In this document: positions 1 through 10,732 of the stretch, piece by piece | Layout: every line of letters starts with the position of its first letter | How positions within the stretch are numbered: the first letter of the stretch is position 1 | Assembly: GCA_016868315.1 (NCBI GenBank) | Contig: VGHE01000007.1 | Coordinates: forward strand, 122,058 to 186,057 | Source: Betaproteobacteria bacterium | Lineage (GTDB): Bacteria > Bdellovibrionota_B > Oligoflexia > Silvanigrellales > Silvanigrellaceae | DNA: 64,000 nt | Direction: 5' to 3' | Translations under genes and position numbers: made by a program | The notes under the pieces: model-generated | The model's database searches: none | Told to the model about the DNA's origin: nothing | The model's input: the letters and a program-made list of their open reading frames with translations, nothing else

Positions 1-552
1 TTGATTCGCCAAGAAAGTGCATTTGACCCATTTGCCCGTTCGGGTGCGGATGCACGCGGTCTCATGCAGTTGCTTCCCTCAACAGCAGCAAAGTGGTTGC
101 CCAATGCCAAGCAAGAGCTTTTCGACCCCAGTGCGAACGTGAGAGTGGGTGTGAAGTACATGGAGACACTCTTTAAACGCTATGACGGAAACGTTGAGCA
201 TGTGCTTGCAGCATACAATGCGGGTATGAGAAATCTCGACAAATGGCGTCAGCGCTTTCCTAAAACCAACACTCTGATGTTTATGGATTTGATTCCATTT
301 AAGGAAACGCGGACGTACGTCGCGATTATTTTGAGGAATGCCTATTGGTATGGACGATTGATGGCTATGCAGCGCGACCTTGTGGCAGACACTCTTGTTA
401 AGAAAAGCACACAAGCACGTTGGCGTTCCGAGACAGTGCAGAATCTTCTAAGCATTGCCTGGGAGCTCGACGGCAGCACAGGGAAATCGAGGATGTCGCT
501 ATCGCAGTTATACGCCTTGCCAGCCAATTTGAACCTACCTCAGCCTAACTGA
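1..552 (+). CDS. Lytic murein transglycosylase, C-terminal part (5' end outside window)
   Basis: Exo- or endo-lytic transglycosylase that cleaves the MurNAc-GlcNAc bond of peptidoglycan in the periplasm. The visible 183 residues open with the catalytic-site motif RQES (probable catalytic Glu at visible residue 5), then ARGLMQLLPSTA and AAYNAG, the three hallmark blocks of the SLT (Slt70/MltC-like) fold. The reading frame is open to the first base, and SLT enzymes normally carry several hundred residues before this domain, so the gene is truncated by the window edge and the TTG at base 1 is not a real start. It ends 3 bases from the convergent RlmL-like gene, with no room for a separate terminator. 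The family is secure; the subfamily (Slt70-like most likely) is inferred. Confidence 0.9.
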   Translation: MIRQESAFDPFARSGADARGLMQLLPSTAAKWLPNAKQELFDPSANVRVGVKYMETLFKRYDGNVEHVLAAYNAGMRNLDKWRQRFPKTNTLMFMDLIPFKETRTYVAIILRNAYWYGRLMAMQRDLVADTLVKKSTQARWRSETVQNLLSIAWELDGSTGKSRMSLSQLYALPANLNLPQPN

Positions 553-555
553 AGT

Positions 556-1893
556 TTATTTCTTTTCGATTCTGTTTGAGAAATAGAAGGCTCGGATATC
601 CAGGCCACCCAGTGTGAAATGTTCACAGCGTTGTCGCCATCCGCTCAAACATTTCTTGAGCACCTGCCAGGTCTCTTCATGCGCGCACAAAACGACCCCG
701 CTGAGAAATTTATCAGAACGCATCATGACTTTGCCCGCTTCCAAGATTCTCTGCGCAAAGTCGCGATAGAGCTTTTCTGTGCCACCTTGTGATGCGTTGG
801 AAAGCCTGATTCCAAAAGGTGGGTTGGCAAGTAACCAAATGCAATTGTGAGTGGTTAGTTGTGCGTCATCTTTATCAATTAAGGTGCTGTCTCGACAAAC
901 GATTTCAACTCGAGGATGGAGATGTTCGGGTATTCCATGTTCATTGAGCCAAGTTAATGTTGTGTCGACCAGTGCCTGAGATTTTTCCTCGCCTCGAAAA
1001 AACACACTCTGTGCATTCTGATTTTCGCCAGAGAGGAGTGCTTTTGCTTTTTTCTCTCGGTAGTGAAAACTCGTCTTTTTGAAGAAAGGTAGGAGTGGAT
1101 AGCACCAGCTGCTTTTGTTTCCTTCGACTCGTCCAAGGCGACCGAGCAAAAGCGCAGTCTCGTGCAGCAGGGTTCCCGTGCCACAGAAGGGGTTCCAGAC
1201 CAACGCAGGCGGGCGGATTTCGCTCTGCCAATCAGAGTAGAGTTCGCTGAGGCGGAGCACGAGGCAGGCAGCGAGATCTTCGCGCAACGGTGCAGCGTGT
1301 TTGAGATCATTCTTTGCGCCCCGTTGCCAGTAGTCGCGGCCTCCGAGTGAGAGAAGAATCTCAAGAGACTCACGTTCGAGGTGCAAATCAAGCCCTACGT
1401 GGAGAGGTGAAGCACTTGTGTTCTTCTTGTGTTTGAGTTTCAGAGTGCGGAGCGTTTGCTCTTTGATTCGAGTTTCGTTGTAAAGCTGGCTGCGGAGCGA
1501 GTCGACACGCAGATCCCAGACGATATTCGCCTCAGTGGGAATCCACAGGTGCCACTCAATGCCATCGAGGATAGCTTGCAATTTTTCTTCACTGGAGCAG
1601 CGTCCGCGATGCAGTAGGATCTTGACATCTGTAAAGGGCAGACCAAAAAGCAGCAGGTCGTGGCAGAGCTCAAAGGGTGCGTTTTCGATCTGCAGCCGAC
1701 CATTCTTGTCTTTGACTTTGCATTGCGACTTTTCGGTCTCGGGATGTTCTGAGACTATCCTCCTTGCGAAACGTTCACAGAGCTCCAAAAAACCTGGGGG
1801 AGCTTCAATTTCGAAGGTTTGCGGCCGAGCGTGAATATGTTTGCGAATGCGCCGTTCAATGTTCACGGCTGTTGAAGCTTTAGAGTTCTTCAT
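556..1893 (-). CDS. RlmL/TrmN-type guanine-N2 RNA methyltransferase
   Basis: SAM-dependent methyltransferase that probably modifies a guanine in rRNA or tRNA. The 445-residue protein has an N-terminal RNA-binding part (about 20-165) resembling the THUMP-containing region of RlmL. The Rossmann methyltransferase domain shows NPFCGTGT (residues 234-241) as the SAM-binding motif I and NPPF (357-360) as the catalytic motif IV of N-methyltransferases. The segment SLGGRDYWQRG followed by PLRE before motif I is the usual lead-in of the RlmL/Trm14 family. Its ATG overlaps the stop codon of the upstream PRMT-like gene by 4 bases, so the two are likely translationally coupled. The exact target base cannot be read from the sequence. 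Confidence 0.85.
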   Translation of the reverse strand: MKNSKASTAVNIERRIRKHIHARPQTFEIEAPPGFLELCERFARRIVSEHPETEKSQCKVKDKNGRLQIENAPFELCHDLLLFGLPFTDVKILLHRGRCSSEEKLQAILDGIEWHLWIPTEANIVWDLRVDSLRSQLYNETRIKEQTLRTLKLKHKKNTSASPLHVGLDLHLERESLEILLSLGGRDYWQRGAKNDLKHAAPLREDLAACLVLRLSELYSDWQSEIRPPALVWNPFCGTGTLLHETALLLGRLGRVEGNKSSWCYPLLPFFKKTSFHYREKKAKALLSGENQNAQSVFFRGEEKSQALVDTTLTWLNEHGIPEHLHPRVEIVCRDSTLIDKDDAQLTTHNCIWLLANPPFGIRLSNASQGGTEKLYRDFAQRILEAGKVMMRSDKFLSGVVLCAHEETWQVLKKCLSGWRQRCEHFTLGGLDIRAFYFSNRIEKK

Positions 1894-3170
1894 TCACGTG
1901 CGCCCAAATGTTTGCCTTGCGCATCGCTGGCGATGGCAGTGACGCGTTCCCAATGTTCGCCGACAGAAACCTTGATTTGAATTATTTCCTTGGAGGTTAA
2001 CGCGCGGTTGAGTGGAACAACCAGAGGACTCCAGTGCTCGCAGGCGTCTTTCTCTCCGGGAATGTTCGAGATGCTCATTGCATGGGTAAGGTGAGCTCTG
2101 AAGCCAATCAAGAGCGCTGGCGCTTCGATTTTTTGTTCAATATCAATCTTAAATGAAGCTGCTGGGCGGCTTGTGGAATCCGAGGGTGGCGGTGCGAGCG
2201 GAATTGAAAAAGCTTTTTTCGCAGCTGCGCATTTCTTTACATCACCCGGACGAATCATGTGTGCAAAGGAGACGTCGTGAAAGTCGAGGGTGTTTCTTAT
2301 TTTTTCGACAGCACCGCTCCATTGTTTCTCTGTTGCAGCCATTTTTCCTGCATAGCGACTCAGCCGTGAGTGAAGAGGTCCATCAACAACATCGACGAGT
2401 TGAACAAAGATGGAACAGCTTTCAGGAATGCCGACAGCTTGCTTGTTGTCGATGCGTGCGAAGATGTTGCGCAACGTCGGGACAACTCCTTCCTGGAGCG
2501 GATCATTGCCAAAGAGTTCGCTCACGACATGGGTCACAGTCGAGGGTATACGCGCGTCGAAGGAATTGCAGTTGTGAATCTGAAGTCGCTTGCGCAATCC
2601 CTCACTCAGATTCTCACGGAGTTGCTTGAGTGATTTTGCTACTGCGGTTTCTTCGATGGCATCAACTTTCCCGGCACCAGATTCAAGTGCGTAGAGAGAG
2701 AGCAGTCCACTGCCTGCACCCACGTCGAGAACGTGTGAGTTTGCACCCACGGCATCTTGGATGGCTTTCTGATAGGCCTGGCAACGTGGGGCGTCGGCGA
2801 GCATTGCCCACTGAATCCAGGCATCACCAAAGCCATCTTGAAGCCCGTGTGCTGCTTCCTGCACGCCAGCTCTGACCAAGCATTGAGCATCCTCGAGATC
2901 CTGCAGCAGTGCGGAGATCTCTCTGGAATCAGGTAAATCCTCGGTGATTTTTCGAAACCTTGTGCGCAAGCGGCCTTCAAGCTCAGAGGGTTGTGAACCC
3001 TTTTGAAGCAAGCAAAGAAGTTCGATGATTTCGGGGGTCAGGTTGAACTCGCCGGAAGAGGCGGAGACTGCGGCTCTGAGCTCACCCGTCGGATCGATGC
3101 GGAAGCGGAGCGCTTGGGCGGGCCTCAGAGAGGATTTTCTAGCGGAATCATGAGATTTTTTACTGGCCAC
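1890..3170 (-). CDS. PqqD-like domain fused to a PRMT-like SAM methyltransferase
   Basis: A GTG start at 3170 is preferred over upstream ATGs because AGGGGG lies 6 bases before it; the protein is then 426 residues. Residues about 20-105 look like a PqqD-type winged-helix domain (FRIDPTGE strand, then TPEIIELLCLL helix). Residues 115-230 follow the class I protein arginine methyltransferase pattern: a MLAD...Y lead-in helix, motif I VLDVGAGSGLLSLYA (147-161) and acidic Glu173. A SE(x8)E double-E loop is present, with Glu218 and Glu227 at the spacing that binds the arginine guanidinium in PRMTs. The C-terminal part is probably the PRMT beta-barrel, although its THW motif is not obvious. It overlaps the RlmL-like gene and is divergent from the cbs-like gene. 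The family call is by motif only; substrate unknown. Confidence 0.7.
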   Translation of the reverse strand: MASKKSHDSARKSSLRPAQALRFRIDPTGELRAAVSASSGEFNLTPEIIELLCLLQKGSQPSELEGRLRTRFRKITEDLPDSREISALLQDLEDAQCLVRAGVQEAAHGLQDGFGDAWIQWAMLADAPRCQAYQKAIQDAVGANSHVLDVGAGSGLLSLYALESGAGKVDAIEETAVAKSLKQLRENLSEGLRKRLQIHNCNSFDARIPSTVTHVVSELFGNDPLQEGVVPTLRNIFARIDNKQAVGIPESCSIFVQLVDVVDGPLHSRLSRYAGKMAATEKQWSGAVEKIRNTLDFHDVSFAHMIRPGDVKKCAAAKKAFSIPLAPPPSDSTSRPAASFKIDIEQKIEAPALLIGFRAHLTHAMSISNIPGEKDACEHWSPLVVPLNRALTSKEIIQIKVSVGEHWERVTAIASDAQGKHLGARE

Positions 3171-3269
3171 GAAGTTCCCCCTGGCGACTTTTCCCGCTGC
3201 ACTAAATCGGATATGACCGGCTCGAAAGACAAAGGCATCGACCATGTCCATTCGGAGCAGACACGTACC

Positions 3270-4270
<1,001 letters not shown>

Positions 4271-4274
<4 letters not shown>

Positions 4275-4738
4275 AAACACGCATTGTACTCTTTGCTCGA
4301 TTGCCCGCAGCAGATGAAGGACAACCGCCGCAGATTGTTTTTGCACGTTGGGGTGAGACGCTTGAACTCGAACTTCCGCAACAGATGGGTGTTGAGGATT
4401 TTGCGCTAAAGCACAATCTAAAACGTCTCTCCAAGTTCGACTATGCAGTTGGCGAGATGGGGCGTCGCGCCACGCTCCTCGAGTGTCATGCTCAGCCTAC
4501 TTGCTCGACGTTAATCCTTGATGCAGGTCGGAGCTTGACGTTGACCTGGGAGAACTTCCGGCAAACCGCTTTGGCACTCAAAAATGGAGAGGATCGCAGG
4601 TTTCTCCAGTTGGCTGTGCAGTTTCTGGCGTCGGGTGAAAGCATCGATGACTCGGTGATTGCGGCCGATTACGATGCTGAATTTCTGCAACAACTCCGCA
4701 CTAAACTCGGTGGCGATAGTGGCGACGAGTCGCGTTGA
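4271..4738 (+). CDS. Hypothetical protein downstream of cbs-like gene
   Basis: I do not recognise this 155-residue soluble protein. It starts on an ATGA overlap with the cbs-like stop, which makes translational coupling and a linked role likely. The first half is predicted to be beta-rich; the second half is helical (ENFRQTALALKNGEDRRFLQLAVQFLA). No signal peptide, membrane segment or cysteine cluster is visible. It ends 5 bases before the convergent cyclase gene. Codon use resembles its neighbours. A role accessory to sulfur amino acid metabolism is only a guess from the overlap. Confidence 0.7.
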
Positions 4739-4743
4739 GCCTA

Positions 4744-7119
4744 TCACTTGGTTTTCATGACCCAGACTCCATCCCAGTCCTCTGCGGGTGGATGTTCCAA
4801 GTAATATTCACAGCGCTCAAGAAAGACCGACGCTGGCCCATCCTGAGCTGTGAATTGTAAAATTTGAAGCATCATTTGCATCGCACCCTCAAAGTCACGC
4901 ATGCGGTATTTGCTGAGACCTTGCTCGAAAAGATCTTTGGTCTTGAGAACAAGGTCTTTTCTCTCTGGGAGAACGCGCATCACTTCGTAAATAATGATCG
5001 GTTCGTTCTTGCCTTTGACTTTGATTGAGTCCAGTTCCCTCAAAATGAAGTCTTCGGGGCGCTTGAGTTGCCTTCGGGTTGAATCGGAACAAATGATTCT
5101 GACTCCATATTCCTTGGTAATACCTTCGAGTCGTGAGCCCAGATTTACGGCATCGCCGAGCACAGTGTAGTTGAAGCGCTGAGTGGAGCCCATGTTGCCC
5201 ACCACCATAGACCCTGTGTTGATGCCACAGCCAATATCCATGGCTGGCAAATTCGTTTCTTTCCAACTCTCACGGAGTTTGTCGAGCGCATCGAGCATGC
5301 GTAGCGAGGAGTGCAACGCGCGGTCGGCATGATTTGGTGTGTGCAATGGTGCTCCCCACACAGCCATAAGAGCATCGCCGATATATTTGTCGAGAAGCCC
5401 ACCTGATTCGAGAACAATGTCGGTCATGGGGGTGAAATATTCGTTCAGGAGATTTGCGAGCACTTCGGGCGAGAGCCTTTCGCTAATGCTCGTGAATCCG
5501 CGCACGTCAGAAAAGAATACCGTCAGTTCGCGCTTCTCTCCGCCCAGTTTCAAGGCATCAGGAGAGGAGAGGAGTTCATTGATGACCGAGGGGTTGAGAT
5601 ACTGTTGGAAGGCTCCTTTCACTTTGCGCTTCTCGCGTTCTTCAACAAAAAAACGATAAAGAATCATCGAAGAAAAGATCGTGAAATTTTGTAGATGGAA
5701 AAATCCAAGATGAATTATTTTTCCTTGGCTAAAGAAGAATTTGTGGTCAATAATTTCAAAGGTTGCGACAGAAAAAATCAGCAGAATTAAGCACAAAAGA
5801 GCATCTAATTTGCTCAGCAATGCCACAAGGGTGATTGCTGCTATGAGGCTGGCGAACAGCTCGAAAATAACATTTTTTGGGTTTCTCACGAGAAAGTCTT
5901 CCCGTAAAATGTTCTCGACAACTGTCACGTGGTGCTCAACGCCATTTGCAGTAGGATTTAGCGGAGATGGGCGGACGTCAGAAATTCCCACCGTGGTTGT
6001 TCCCAGGATGAGAATATCCGGAAGCTCTTTGGGAAGAATGTTTTCAGTCGCATCAGCGAGCGAAATTTGGATGGGGGTCAAGCGTTTTCTGGCATCTTGA
6101 TGAGTCCCATAGTGATTGAGAAATATGTGATTTGAAAAGGGCGGAAGTGGAATGTTAAGTGCCTCTCCATTTGCTGCTACGAGATCCAATCTGATTTGTC
6201 CCTTGTCATTTTTCATTCTGATTTTTCGGTTGAGATACTTTGCTGCTAATTGCAGACTCAGGCTGGGTAGATATGCAGGTGCGGCCAAATCCCTATTCTC
6301 GGTTTTAAAATTGACCGGCCTGACCAGCTCGACGGTTCGAGTTAGGCCATCACTTGAGGGTGTGTTGTTGATGAAACCAACAATGGGGCGTGTGCCTGCG
6401 ATGTCTGATGTGTTTGCAAGGAAAAAGGGTGGAGTCACGAGTTGTTGATCGAATGCCCCGGATGCAGCGGCTGTGGTCTCAACAATCGGAACCAATGATT
6501 GCGCGAGGATTTTGCGCTCTCCGTCCAAATCTCGCTCAATTTCTTCATCCTCAATGGGTTTGAAAAACTGAACGGCCTGAACCACATTTCCGAATCTGCG
6601 AAAGGTCTCTCCTAAAATCACGTCGCCTCTGCTGACTTTGAGTAAGTCGTATGCAGAGGCTGCGAATTTGGTTGGATCCAGCATTCCTGCGGGGGTTGAG
6701 TTTTGCTTAAGTAAATTAATGAGCGCAGGGATAGAATCCTCAAGCAGGGGGCGCTCTGGCTCACTGAAGAGCACATCGAGACCAATCCATTTTACGCCTG
6801 CGGCTTTGAGATTATCGAAGGCTTTCGCGTAGGAGTCTCGCGGAAAAGGCCAGCGTCCAAACATGGCAATGGATTTGTCGTCGATCGCAAGAATCCCAAC
6901 CTTGCCGCTCATGGGACGCGTGTCGCGTCTCAGGATACGGCTGTCGAAAAACATTCTGTCTGTGTTTTTAAGAAAGCTCTGACCTGAGTCCTCATCTCCA
7001 AGATTCTCGAACTGCACGCGTCGTGCGTTCAGTGTGAAGAAAGCGAGAGCCACGAGAACTCCCACATGCCAGGCAGCGAGTCGGAGTTTGAGTTTGGATT
7101 TGAGTTTCTCGTGCAGCAC
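4744..7119 (-). CDS. CHASE2-domain transmembrane adenylate/guanylate cyclase
   Basis: Membrane sensor that makes a cyclic nucleotide. The 791-residue chain has an N-terminal membrane helix (about 15-30) and an extracytoplasmic CHASE2 domain (about 50-405) with the typical ILAIDDKSIAMFGRWPFPR stretch. Two or more membrane helices follow (about 417-490), then a class III cyclase domain (about 528-715). Metal-binding Asp538 lies in FFSDVRGFTS and Asp582 in YIGDALMAVWG; a LGDAVNLGSRLEG helix forms the usual dimer-side substrate site. A short helical tail follows the cyclase. CHASE2 ligands are unknown in general. It ends a minus-strand run after ppdK and a methyltransferase gene, 63 bases downstream of the latter. 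Confidence 0.92.
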   Translation of the reverse strand: MLHEKLKSKLKLRLAAWHVGVLVALAFFTLNARRVQFENLGDEDSGQSFLKNTDRMFFDSRILRRDTRPMSGKVGILAIDDKSIAMFGRWPFPRDSYAKAFDNLKAAGVKWIGLDVLFSEPERPLLEDSIPALINLLKQNSTPAGMLDPTKFAASAYDLLKVSRGDVILGETFRRFGNVVQAVQFFKPIEDEEIERDLDGERKILAQSLVPIVETTAAASGAFDQQLVTPPFFLANTSDIAGTRPIVGFINNTPSSDGLTRTVELVRPVNFKTENRDLAAPAYLPSLSLQLAAKYLNRKIRMKNDKGQIRLDLVAANGEALNIPLPPFSNHIFLNHYGTHQDARKRLTPIQISLADATENILPKELPDILILGTTTVGISDVRPSPLNPTANGVEHHVTVVENILREDFLVRNPKNVIFELFASLIAAITLVALLSKLDALLCLILLIFSVATFEIIDHKFFFSQGKIIHLGFFHLQNFTIFSSMILYRFFVEEREKRKVKGAFQQYLNPSVINELLSSPDALKLGGEKRELTVFFSDVRGFTSISERLSPEVLANLLNEYFTPMTDIVLESGGLLDKYIGDALMAVWGAPLHTPNHADRALHSSLRMLDALDKLRESWKETNLPAMDIGCGINTGSMVVGNMGSTQRFNYTVLGDAVNLGSRLEGITKEYGVRIICSDSTRRQLKRPEDFILRELDSIKVKGKNEPIIIYEVMRVLPERKDLVLKTKDLFEQGLSKYRMRDFEGAMQMMLQILQFTAQDGPASVFLERCEYYLEHPPAEDWDGVWVMKTK

Positions 7120-7182
7120 TTTTCACCTCACATCATGAGCAGGCATGGCGTGAGTTTAGCAGCATGGCTGGTTTAATGGGCT

Positions 7183-7950
7183 TCAAATGCGCGGTTTTTG
7201 GCAGTGCACGAGCTGAATTCGGGTCAGTATCTGGGTGAGGTTAGCGACACCTGTTCGGAGAGATTCTTCGCGTGAGTTCTCTACGCTCGTTTCGTATATT
7301 GTCATCGTAGCAAAATGTTTCTTCAATTTTTCGAGAGCCGTTTGAAAGCGAAAGCGCTCTGGGTCGGCAACCAAAAGAGCTCCCTCGGGCTTGAGCAGTT
7401 CAGCTGCAATCCGTGGCACACTGTCGAGGTGCGAATCATCGTAGAAAACATCGCAGGCAATGATGAGGTCGAAGCTGTGGCGCAGGTGTACGGGAGCCGC
7501 CTCACACCAGTCGAGGGTCTCGAAGGGAAGAGCTGCTTCGACTCCAAGTTGCCTGCAATTGCCTCTGAGAAATTCTGCATAGGCAGGCTCGTAATCGGAG
7601 GCGGTCACCGACCAGCGGGTGTTTGCCGCCAACAGGGCGGCGAGGAATCCAACCCCTGAACCCAATTCCAACACAAGCAAGTGTTGATCATTTTTATCGG
7701 ATCCAATTTTTGCAAAGTGTGACGGGTCGGCACTGAGCCATTCCCAAAGTCCCCGTGCACTCGGCCACAACACCGCCCCAAACGGACAGCGCTGTTGGTT
7801 GAGCTGTTCGTCTTGCTCACCTGCGGAAATAAAATCTTCAAGGAGTGAGTCGATGTCCGGTGCCATCCAAACGTTAAAATCACGCCCCGCAACCCGCACC
7901 ATACTGAGCTTGGCTTTTTCAAATGCGAGCGCGGGATGTGACTTCTTCAT
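7183..7950 (-). CDS. METTL21/Methyltransf_16-like SAM methyltransferase
   Basis: Cytoplasmic class I methyltransferase of 255 residues. Motif I is LELGSGVGFLAALLA, followed by an acidic strand end in TASDYEP and a motif IV-like block IACDVFYDD, a pattern found in the lysine methyltransferase family that includes METTL21 and EEF2KMT and related bacterial proteins. The upstream part contains PFGAVLWPSARGLWEWL, equivalent to the G..LWp.a..L..yl lead-in of that family. It lies 34 bases behind ppdK and 63 bases before the cyclase gene, so all three may share a transcript. A protein target such as a translation factor is inferred from the family only. Confidence 0.75.
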   Translation of the reverse strand: MKKSHPALAFEKAKLSMVRVAGRDFNVWMAPDIDSLLEDFISAGEQDEQLNQQRCPFGAVLWPSARGLWEWLSADPSHFAKIGSDKNDQHLLVLELGSGVGFLAALLAANTRWSVTASDYEPAYAEFLRGNCRQLGVEAALPFETLDWCEAAPVHLRHSFDLIIACDVFYDDSHLDSVPRIAAELLKPEGALLVADPERFRFQTALEKLKKHFATMTIYETSVENSREESLRTGVANLTQILTRIQLVHCQKPRI

Positions 7951-7984
7951 GGTTTTGGCTTTATCTCGGGCTGACTGAAAGTCC

Positions 7985-10621
7985 TTAATTCAATGCAGCT
8001 TGAGCGCTGCTCAAGATAGCTACCGGAACGCGGTAGGGCGAGCAGCTCACGTAGTTCACTCCGACTTGATTGAAGAACTCAATCGAGCGAGGGTCGCCCC
8101 CGTGCTCTCCGCACACACCAACCTTCAATTGCGGTTTGCTCGCGCGTCCCTTCTCTGCTGCCCATTGGATCAGCTGCCCGACGCCCTCTTGGTCGACAAC
8201 TGCAAACGGGTCATCGGTCAGGATGTTTTCACGCGCATAGACCTTCAAAAAGGGAGCACTGTCGTCGCGTGAAAAGCCAAAGGTCGTCTGGGTTAAATCA
8301 TTGGTTCCAAAGCTAAAGAAGTCAGCGTGTTCTGCGATTTGATTTGCAGTGAGCGCAGCGCGTGGAACCTCAATCATCGTACCAAAAGGAATGGCGTCAG
8401 ATGTTGATGTGGCACTGAGTGCAGATATCGCGGTTTTGTAGGTTTCAGCTGCAAGACCCTCAAGTCTGTTGCGAAGCCATTTGAGCTCTTGTGCATGACC
8501 TACCAAAGGAATCATCACTTCGGGTTTTGCATTCACCCCTTCCGCATGCAGTTGTGCGGTCGCTTCTGCGATTGCAGCGACTTGCATTTCGTAGATTTCC
8601 GGATGGCTTATGCCGAGGCGGCAGCCACGGTGGCCAAGCATTGGATTTGCTTCATGCAGCTGCGCAACCCGCATTCTAATTTCATCCACCGGAATGCCAA
8701 TCTGTGTTGATAGATTGTGCATATCGCGTTCGGTTTGCGGAAGGAACTCGTGTAGCGGCGGGTCAAGCAAACGCACCGTCACTGGGTAACCTTCCATGGC
8801 TTTGAGAATGTCCACAAAGTCCTGGCGTTGAAAGGGCAAAAGCTTAGCGAGTGCACGAGCCCGCTCTTGCTTATTCTGAGCAAGAATCATTTCCCGCACA
8901 GCCGGAAGGCGCGCTTCGTCGAAGAACATGTGCTCGGTGCGGCACAGACCGATACCCTCAGCACCGAACTCGCGTGCTGCACGCGCATCGCGAGGTGTGT
9001 CGGCATTGGCGCGCACATTCATCACACCCAGGTCTTTTGCCCAACCCAAGAACGTCGAGAATTCGGGGCTCAGCTCAGCTTCACGGGTGCTGACTTTACC
9101 CAGCATAACTTCGCCCGATGCACCATCCAGTGTAATCCAGTCGCCTTCGAAAACCTCAATACGACCGACTTTGAAGTATTTATCCTTAATGTGGATATGC
9201 AGAGCACCGCAGCCCGCAATACAGCTTTTACCCATCTGGCGAGCCACAACGGCCGCGTGTGACGTCATACCACCGCGCGCAGTTAGGAAGCCCTTTGATA
9301 CGTGCATTCCCCCAATATCTTCGGGTGATGTTTCGTCGCGGACAAGGACTATGGATTCACCGCGTGCTGCCCATGATTCGGCGTCCTTTGAGTCGAAAAC
9401 GACGCGGCCAGAGCAAGCGCCTGGCGATGCAGGCAAGCCCTTGGCAATCACCTGCCGGTGTGCGCGCGGGTCGAGAGTCGGGTGTAGTAGTTTTTCAAGT
9501 TCATTCGGTTTGACTCGAACAATCGCTTCTTTTTTGCTGAGAAGTCCTTCGCTCACCATGTCGACTGCAGTTTTAAGTGCTGCCTGGGTCGTGCGCTTCG
9601 CATTGCGCGTTTGGAGCAGCCAGAGTTTTCCTTCTTGAACGGTAAATTCGATATCCTGTACATCGCGGTAGTGGCGCTCGAGAGTCAGTCGCACGCCGTT
9701 GAGTTGTTCATAGACACCAGGCATTTCCTTCTGCAAAAGTGCGAGTGGCTTGGGGGTTCTGATACCCGCCACCACATCTTCTCCCTGGGCATTCACAAGG
9801 TATTCACCGTAAAAAATATTTTCACCGGTCGATGGATCGCGCGTAAAACAAACTCCGGTCGCACTTGTGTTGCCCATGTTTCCGAAAACCATTGCGCAGA
9901 CGTTTACAGCGGTGCCCCAGTTTTCTGGAATGTTATGAATCTCTCTGTATTTCTTTGCGCGGTTGCAGTTCCAGCTGCGGAACACGGCAGAGATGGCTGC
10001 CCACAGTTGGGTTTTGGGATCTTGCGGAAAGGCTTCGCCAAGTTCACGTAGATAGATGGCTTTGAAGTCCTCAACCAGGTGTTTCAGGTCTTGGGAATTG
10101 AGCTCGGTGTCATCCACAATTCCCCGGTGCTGTTTCAGATTCTCGAGAGCGTCTTCAAGGATGTGTGCATCGAGCCCTTTTACGACATTTGCGAACATTT
10201 GAATGAAGCGCCGATAACTGTCGTAGGCAAAGCGAGGATTATTGGATTTGCGCGCGAGTGCTTCAACCACCGCGTCGTTCAGACCGAGGTTCAGAATTGT
10301 GTCCATCATCCCAGGCATGGAGACGCGAGCCCCAGAGCGGACGCTGACAAGCAGAGGTGACTCCTGACTTCCAAACTGAGCATCCATGGCGGCTTCCATG
10401 TTGCGCAGGGCTGCGTTGACCTCGTTCTCGAGCGATGCAGGAAACTTTTCGCCTCCGCTGAGGAAGTCCATGCAGACACGAGTCGATATCGTGAAGCCTG
10501 CAGGCACAGGAAGGCCGAGAGAGGTCATTTCCGCAAGGTTTGCACCCTTTCCGCCCAACTCGGATTTCATTTGAGCGTTGCCGTCAGCTTTGCCTTGTCC
10601 GAAAAAATAAACTAGCGTCAT
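7985..10621 (-). CDS. ppdK: Pyruvate, phosphate dikinase
   Basis: Interconverts pyruvate, ATP and phosphate with PEP, AMP and pyrophosphate, linking glycolysis and gluconeogenesis. The ATG at 10621 is preferred because AGGGGG lies 6 bases upstream and conserved sequence begins there; the open frame extends to 11023 but would run through the rpmE leader. The 878-residue protein has the nucleotide-binding region first (GGKGANLAEM near 23), then the swivelling phosphohistidine domain with GGMTSHAAVVA (His455, the phosphorylated residue). The PEP/pyruvate barrel ends in GVCGEHGGDP with the catalytic Cys. Length and spacing match the standard enzyme. It leads a minus-strand run and is divergent from rpmE across 261 bases. 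Confidence 0.97.
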   Translation of the reverse strand: MTLVYFFGQGKADGNAQMKSELGGKGANLAEMTSLGLPVPAGFTISTRVCMDFLSGGEKFPASLENEVNAALRNMEAAMDAQFGSQESPLLVSVRSGARVSMPGMMDTILNLGLNDAVVEALARKSNNPRFAYDSYRRFIQMFANVVKGLDAHILEDALENLKQHRGIVDDTELNSQDLKHLVEDFKAIYLRELGEAFPQDPKTQLWAAISAVFRSWNCNRAKKYREIHNIPENWGTAVNVCAMVFGNMGNTSATGVCFTRDPSTGENIFYGEYLVNAQGEDVVAGIRTPKPLALLQKEMPGVYEQLNGVRLTLERHYRDVQDIEFTVQEGKLWLLQTRNAKRTTQAALKTAVDMVSEGLLSKKEAIVRVKPNELEKLLHPTLDPRAHRQVIAKGLPASPGACSGRVVFDSKDAESWAARGESIVLVRDETSPEDIGGMHVSKGFLTARGGMTSHAAVVARQMGKSCIAGCGALHIHIKDKYFKVGRIEVFEGDWITLDGASGEVMLGKVSTREAELSPEFSTFLGWAKDLGVMNVRANADTPRDARAAREFGAEGIGLCRTEHMFFDEARLPAVREMILAQNKQERARALAKLLPFQRQDFVDILKAMEGYPVTVRLLDPPLHEFLPQTERDMHNLSTQIGIPVDEIRMRVAQLHEANPMLGHRGCRLGISHPEIYEMQVAAIAEATAQLHAEGVNAKPEVMIPLVGHAQELKWLRNRLEGLAAETYKTAISALSATSTSDAIPFGTMIEVPRAALTANQIAEHADFFSFGTNDLTQTTFGFSRDDSAPFLKVYARENILTDDPFAVVDQEGVGQLIQWAAEKGRASKPQLKVGVCGEHGGDPRSIEFFNQVGVNYVSCSPYRVPVAILSSAQAALN

Positions 10622-10732
10622 ATGTTGCCCCCTGCAGCGAAGGAAGTTGGAGCGGGATAGCTTGAAACATACCGATGCGATACAGGAAAAGCAGCCAATT
10701 GTAAAATAGCCACTTAAATCATTGTGGCCAGG

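Noticed and set aside
3003..3269. N-terminal extension of the CBS-like protein
   Set aside because: Overlaps the divergent PRMT-like gene and has no family similarity.
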